A DNA stretch of 64,000 nt from NCBI GenBank assembly GCA_028641055.1, contig CM054059.1, positions 48,431,682 to 48,495,681 on the forward strand, read 5' to 3'. Both the position numbers and the translations under genes were made by a program. Below the pieces are notes generated by a model. That model ran no database searches and was not told the origin of the DNA. It saw only the letters and a list, made by a program, of their open reading frames with translations. Shown piece after piece: positions 58,494-64,000 of the stretch. Source of the stretch: Alopecurus myosuroides (lineage: Eukaryota; Streptophyta; Magnoliopsida; Poales; Poaceae). Position 1 is the first letter of the stretch. Every line of letters begins with the position of its first letter.

Positions 58494-59650
58494 CTCGAGA
58501 CAAAATTGCAAAAAACCACCACAGTTTGGGAACACGACTTAAAAAAACCACTGAATTTGAAATTTTTCGCAAATAACAACTGGTCTTGGGCCTAATAGTT
58601 TCAGAAAACACTGATTGGTCAGTTGCGCGCGTTAAATACGATTCTGACAGGTATGGCCTACATGCAGGGCGTGACGTGGCGCGAGATGACACCCGGCCGT
58701 TAGCGGCCGTCAATGGGAGAAAATTGCAAAAAACCACCACAATTGAGAACATGACTTAAAAAACCACCGACTTTCATTTTTTCCGCAAATAACCATCGGT
58801 CTTGGAACGAAAAGTGACAAATACCACCAATTCTTCGGATTAGTCACTCAAATGTACTTTCTGACAAGCATGTCCCACTTGCAGGCGTGACATGGCGTGA
58901 GTTGTTGTCATCGATGGAGCACCTCGCCACCGTGCAGGCCAGAGCTCCTCCACCGCGCGCCCTGGAGCCACCCGCCGATGTCGCCGGCGCGCCCCTGCGC
59001 CACGGCCCCGCCTGACTTCCTTCTCTGCCGTCCTGCTCACTTGGCCACCGACCTCTCCTGCACACTTCCGCCAGGGTTCCTCCGCCCGCAATCGTCTGGC
59101 GGCATCTTCGTCGATGTGCAGGTGCACCGTCAATGCATAGAAGGTGTATTATACAACGTCTAGGAGAAACAGTGTGTGGTGCATATGATGACATGTGGGT
59201 CCCACGGCCACTGGTGTGTCTCATGTTTATTTTAACGTCATAGTCAAATAGTCTGTGTCACATCATGCCTGCAAGTGGGCCATTCTTGTCAAAAAGACCA
59301 TTTGAGTGACTAATCTCAAGAATCAGAGCTATCTGTCACGTCTCGTTTCAAGATTGGTGGTTTTTTTAAGAAGAAAATAAAAGTCGGTGGTTTATTGAAG
59401 TTATGTTCCCAATTGTGGTGTTTTTTGCAATTTCCAGACAGCCGTTAACGGTCGGGCGTCACCCCGTGCCATGTCACGCCCTGCATGTGGGCCATACCAG
59501 TCAGAATCGGGTTTAACATGCGCAACTGAATAATCAGTGTTTTTTGAAACTATTAGATCCAAGACCGGTGGTTATTTACGGAAAAAAAATGTAAGTCGGT
59601 GGTTTTTTGAAGTCATGTTTCCAATTGTGGTGGTTTTTTTGCAATTTTTC
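58494..59650. mobile_element. Nested long-inverted-repeat (Mutator-like) elements
   Basis: Outer arms about 58502-58722 and 59437-59650 are inverted copies (AAAATTGCAAAAAACCACCA at the left, its complement at the right). An inner pair (58729-58845 and 59280-59435) of the same family sits inside. CTAGAGAG(G)ACTC occurs on both sides (near 58482 and 59651), an imperfect target duplication, and the uninterrupted text is seen in the older duplicate near 57050. Long arms and a 9-13-bp duplication suit MULE-type elements. No transposase is visible. Confidence 0.6.
58897..59163. other. GC-rich core of the nested inverted-repeat element
   Basis: About 65-70% GC by eye against AT-rich surroundings, open in several frames on both strands (plus 59163 stop; minus 97 and 126 aa), none with a recognised domain. 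It could be host exon sequence captured by a Pack-MULE, or plain spacer. Confidence 0.35.
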
Positions 59651-59884
59651 TAGAGAGGACTCAAGTGGGCATTTTAATAGTCAATCATCGGGTGCTCTGC
59701 AGTCTGCATGCATGCTATAACGTCGTCCGACGTCCACATGCATGCATGCATAACGCCGTCCGACGTCCACTTGACACTCTTCGAGATGTTGACAGTCCAG
59801 TTGCAGCTCCAATCCTTTTGGTTTCTTGCCCTCGTGAAGTACTACCTGAGGTGACATTTGACTAGCAGCTTTGTTGGAATATGT

Positions 59885-60125
59885 GACAGGTAGAAAACTC
59901 GGGCCTTTCGTACCGGTTTTCCAACTGGCACTATCAAATTGGGACTAAATGCCCCCTATTAGCCCCGGTTGGCCTCATCCTGGATTAAATGCCCTCAACG
60001 TGGCAGCAGTCGAGCTTGGAAGCTGGAGAACCTCCGGGACTAAAGGACTTCACGTGGCTGCGTGGGAGTGGTAGCGCTGGAGGCACTTTAACCCCGGTTG
60101 GTAACACCAATCGGGACAGAAGATT
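59885..60125. mobile_element. CACTA-like terminal remnant
   Basis: GGTAGAAAACTCGGGCCTTT followed by repeated CCGGTT, GGGACTAAA and CCCCGGTTGG motifs is typical of CACTA ends. The outermost CACT bases have changed and no other end was found. Confidence 0.55.
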
Positions 60126-60479
60126 TTTTTTATTTTTATTTTATGTTTTTCTTTTCATTTGCCGTTTTCCATTGAATTCTTTTTCATTTTGTATTTTCCA
60201 TTCAATATTTCAAACAAGTTTCCGTATGCATATTCTACGCTACTACATGCTGTACACGTTGATGCATATGTAATATAATTTTTCTTACGAGTATACATAT
60301 ATGTATAATTTTGGCTCACATTCTTTGAGCCCCGCCGGTGGCACCATTTGGTTCGCCATCTTGCAAGCATACATATTTAATTACATGGAAATCATTACAC
60401 ATGGAGGCATTACTCGCAATGGTATTCTCTAAATATTTAAATATAACAAAAGCCTCAAATAAATATGAATTAGAAGAGC

Positions 60480-61240
60480 CAGATTACAAATGCTCCAACA
60501 CAAACCTACACCGTATAGAAGACCTCGTAAAATTGGTAAGGCTGAAGAACCCATCACTTGAAGGAGGTAATGAAGAAGCATATACAGAATTTTTAAAATA
60601 AAGTTGCTTACAAAGTACATGAGGTAGTGCTGGAATATAGAAAATTATCTAAGAAGCTACCGGCTAAATTAGAAGACATATTTGAACCTACTATTAAGAT
60701 TAACTTAGGTGTCCATGAGATAACTCCACTGTGTGATCTTGGTGCAAGTGTTTCAAAAATACCTAAAACACTCTTTGATAGGTTAAACTTGAAAAATACA
60801 ATTTAACTGAGCTAAAACTTCACCTCGATTATTCTACCTTAAGAAAGTTGTGGGAATATTTAAAAATATAGTAGTACAAATTAGAGGGAGTCCAGCACTC
60901 CTTGATCTTGTTATAGTAGATATGCCTGAAGATCCAATTGCACCAATCATACTTGGTAGGCCATTTTTAAGAACTATTAAAGACCTGATAAATTTACATG
61001 AAGGGAACGTGAGGATTGAATTACCGTCTCGAGATCCTTTTGTTGTTCATTTTCCCAGGAAAAATAAAGTTCTATGATAATGGAGCCATCACATTGAAGG
61101 AAAACTACTTCGGAATGGGCAAACCGCTATCAAAGCCTAGTTTATTATCACCACGGTCGAGCTATACGACTGAAAACAAAAGCGCTACATGGGAGGCAAC
61201 CAATGATAATAAAGTATTTCATCTTGTTTGAGTTCTAGTT
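60480..61240 (+). pseudogene. Decayed Ty3/gypsy (Athila-type) protease fragment
   Basis: Readings in shifting frames give LEDIFEPTIKINLGVHEITP, LCDLGASVSKIPKTLFDRLN, IVDMPEDPIAPIILGRPFLR and then VVHFPRKNKVL. Active-site DLGAS and the ILGRPFLRT motif identify retropepsin. Stops near 60600, 60805 and 60840 and the lack of LTRs mark an old fragment. It differs from elements A-C. Confidence 0.7.
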
Positions 61241-62000
61241 CTATTTTCGTTTTTAGTGTTAGAAACAAAAAAGGAGGGAAAGATTTTTTTGCTTTAAGCT
61301 AACACTGTTAGTACTGCCAATATCTCTATTTTAATTATATATGCAAACATGTTAGGGACTAATATTTCAGATCCTTAGAGAAGAATTCAAAGACTCGTCA
61401 AGAAATGAAGTGCTCATAGGCATCTATTAGTTCTAATGACCATGAGTACGATGGCAGGTCAACGTCCACTACCATGTTTGTTTTGCAACAACACAACCTT
61501 TAAAGAAAATAAGAGTCGGGGAAGGACTACCGTACCACTTTAACGAGCAGCAATATGGTCACTCCTGACCATACTCACTACTGTACCAAGGTGATCCGAT
61601 CTTCCAGATTCCCAAAAATCATGAAAATAGAAATCGTAAAATAAAATTTTAAGGACATAAGCGAGTTAACGAAAACAAATCTCCCGGAGGGGGCACCCAA
61701 CAGAGGGGGCGACCAGTAGATGCGGTCCCACCTAAGAGCATGCCTAGGGGTCGCCTGGAGGCCCTATGGCCCTCCTATGGCTCCACTTTGGCATATTTCA
61801 GACCTTTATGTGTCTAGGGGAATGCATTGTGTATTTAGTTTGCATACGGTAGGGTAGCCAGAGTGACAGAAACTCGAACACCAATTCGTGCCCTATTGCA
61901 CAAGGGAGCATATGATCCCGGGTTTAAGTTTGTGGTTCGATTTTATATTAATTACTTTATTGTACTTGCGGATGCTTGCAAGAGGTTTAATCATGATTGT
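61241..62000. other. Retrotransposon-derived spacer, no gene
   Basis: Sequence between the protease fragment and the duplication junction at 62000/62001. Open frames are short and lack domains. Confidence 0.4.
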
Positions 62001-64000
62001 GCAAATTTTGGGTATTAAGTTTCAAGCAACATATAATTGCATTAAGCAAAGTGTGTAATATAAAAAATAAAATCATCCTTAGACAAAGCATTGTTGTTTT
62101 CTCCCTAATGGCAACAACACATACCCCACCCGTTACGTTTCTATCACTCGAGCGTGAGCGAAAGGGAGGCATGAACCCACTCTCGAGCATAAATACTCCC
62201 TCTTGGAGTTATACGCATCAACTTGGCCAGAGCATCTACTAGTAACGGAGAGCATGCAAGATCATAAATAACATACACATGAAAAGAACATGATAGATTG
62301 ATAATCATTGGACATAGCATTCAATATTCATCAAATCCCAGCAAACACGACATGTAGCATTACAATAAGATGATCTTGATTATGTTAGGCAGCTCATAAG
62401 ATCTAAACATGAGGCATAAGAAGGAGAGAACAACCATACAACTATATCTATGGACCTGTATTCCAGGGATGAACTACTGACACATCACTCCGGAGGCAGG
62501 CATGGTGATGAAGAACCCTCTGGTGATAATTCCCCCTCCCGGCAGGGTGCCGGGGAGAGCTCCACAACCCTCCCGAACTAGGGTTAACGATGACGGCGGC
62601 TGCGGATTTTTTTTTGATGGAAAAGGCTCTTCTATTTAGGGTTAACCCTCCGAGAGGTATAAATAGGCGAGAGGGCAACGTCGGTGGGTACCCAGGGGGC
62701 GACACCACCCCTGGGCACGGCCAGAGGGGGGCGCCGCCTCATGGTGTGGGGCCCCTGAGGCCCCCTCCGGGTCTCCTCCGGACTCCGTGCACGTGACGAC
62801 TTTTTAAGACTTCTGGGTTTTGTTTCGTCCAATTCCGAGAATATTTCCAGAACAACTTTTCTGAAACTAAAAAATAACAGAAAACATGAACTCACTCTAT
62901 GACATCTTGTCAATAGGTTAGTCCCAGAAAATCCATTAAAATGACATAAAGTGTATAATAAACATGTAGCATATGGCAAGAAAACAACATGAAACATCAT
63001 AAATTATGGATATGTTTGAAACGTATCAGTGTGTGATGAACTATGTCCCCTCTTTGAACTTATAACCGTCGAACTAAATTTTATTAATCCATTGAACTAT
63101 CCAACCGCCGATGATCTACATTGCAAGGTTAATTATGGTTTTCGTGTGGCAATTTTCGGATTATGGATGGAGGACACAACTTTTGGGGATTGGCTGGTTA
63201 TTGCCCGCGGACGCACCCGGTCATGTCCGTGGACAGTTTGAGGGCCGATTTTTTAGTCTCCGGTTGAACATGCTCTTAATTAGTCACGGTGTGGTCCCCA
63301 CAGGTCTCTGAAAAGATGTAGTTGAGTGCTTAGAATATTAAACAGAACAATTTTCATTCGACGTGTTTGCAGTTTCTGCTTGCTAAAATGGGCTATATAT
63401 ATTGGAACACAAGTCATGATGAAGTTTGTTCTCTTCGAATCTGTCAACTTTGTATGGCACATGCAAGATAAACAATTGGAATATGAATTCATCTTATAAA
63501 AAGGTCAATAAATATTATGTAATGATGGTGCCAATAAGACAACACTAGATGCAAAAGTATTCTCACAAACCAACAATCAAGAAAATTGAACTCCAAGTGG
63601 GATCACAATCCACACTTTTCCAGAAACCAGATATCGATTAACCCTCCCCCCTCCCCCCACCCCCCCCACCCCCCCAAATCTTAAAAAAAATGGTGGACAA
63701 GGAATAACAGGTACTCCCTCCATCCATGAATAAGTGTACATTTTTCTTTTTTGGCAGTCAAATTTATTGAACTTTGACTAACTTTATTAAAAATATACTA
63801 GTATTAATGACACCAAATTAGTATCAATAATTTTTTCTTGATATGAAGTTTTAAAATATACCATTTTGATGTCATATATGTTGCCACAATTTCCTATATA
63901 TTTAGTCAAAGTTTAAAAGTTTGACTAAGTATAAATCTAGATGTACACTTATTCGTGGACGGAGCGAGTATGTGCTACTATAAGGTACTCCCTCCGTCCA
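62001..64000 (+). repeat. Copy 2 of the direct duplication (continues past window)
   Basis: Starts abruptly at GCAAATTTTGGG, inside what is LTR sequence in copy 1, with unrelated text before it. It carries a second LTR end (63028), the GTGTG junction (63029), the Harbinger-like right end and MITE copies at 63714-63968 and from 63988. Confidence 0.9.
63714..63968. mobile_element. Stowaway-type MITE, duplicated copy
   Basis: Counterpart of 55908-56163 with TA on both sides (63712-13 and 63969-70). Confidence 0.88.

Noticed and set aside
1..64000. CRISPR arrays, operons, riboswitches or phage-type systems
   Set aside because: The window is plant nuclear DNA; the tandem repeats seen are minisatellites and LTR duplications without spacer-repeat structure.

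Overview
This is nuclear DNA from a grass, almost certainly a Triticeae species (wheat, Aegilops, barley or rye type). The reasons are spliced plant genes with GT..AG introns, many Stowaway-type MITEs (CTCCCTCCGT ends, TA target sites), a CACTA element carrying a Ulp1-like protease gene, and large nested Athila-lineage LTR retrotransposons with tRNA-Asp primer sites. No bacterial features are present. Family and species calls come from sequence recognition only; no database was searched.

Layout. 1-1675 is the 3' part of a CACTA transposon with the end of a six-exon Ulp1-like cysteine protease gene. 1.7-15 kb is gene-poor: an acidic pseudogene (2876-3300), an LTR with unclear right end (3956-5385), a complete 4.43-kb solo LTR with GGCCG target duplications (6906-11338), and an LTR-like fragment (about 11.9-14.0 kb). 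The gene island is 15.1-21.3 kb: an intact two-exon polyphenol oxidase (minus strand, 554 aa) and an intact eight-exon MATE transporter (plus strand, 476 aa), head to head, with one MITE in the PPO intron and two between the genes.

22.6-55.5 kb is one nest that can be unpacked by target-site duplications. A PIF/Harbinger-like DNA element (TTA sites) was split by Athila-like element C (minus, GTGTG). C was split in its 3' LTR by element B (minus, GCCGG). B was split in its gag region by element A (plus, AGGTG). B's 5' LTR is also broken by a 5.3-kb insert carrying a nearly complete mitochondrial atp4 (orf25) copy together with scrambled chromovirus (Ty3/gypsy) pol pieces. C's gag region holds an 81-bp MITE. 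A, B and C keep only gag and protease remnants; I see no reverse transcriptase or integrase of their own, so all look non-autonomous.

55.5-64 kb holds further MITEs, two arrays of a 45-bp minisatellite, nested long-terminal-inverted-repeat (Mutator-like) elements around a GC-rich core, a CACTA remnant, a decayed gypsy protease, and then (62001-64000) a second copy of 54196-56193 in direct orientation. This suggests a tandem duplication of about 7.8 kb that runs past the window end.

Only PPO and MATE look like functioning host genes. Both belong to families linked to phenolic metabolism and export, but a functional link between them is only an inference from position.
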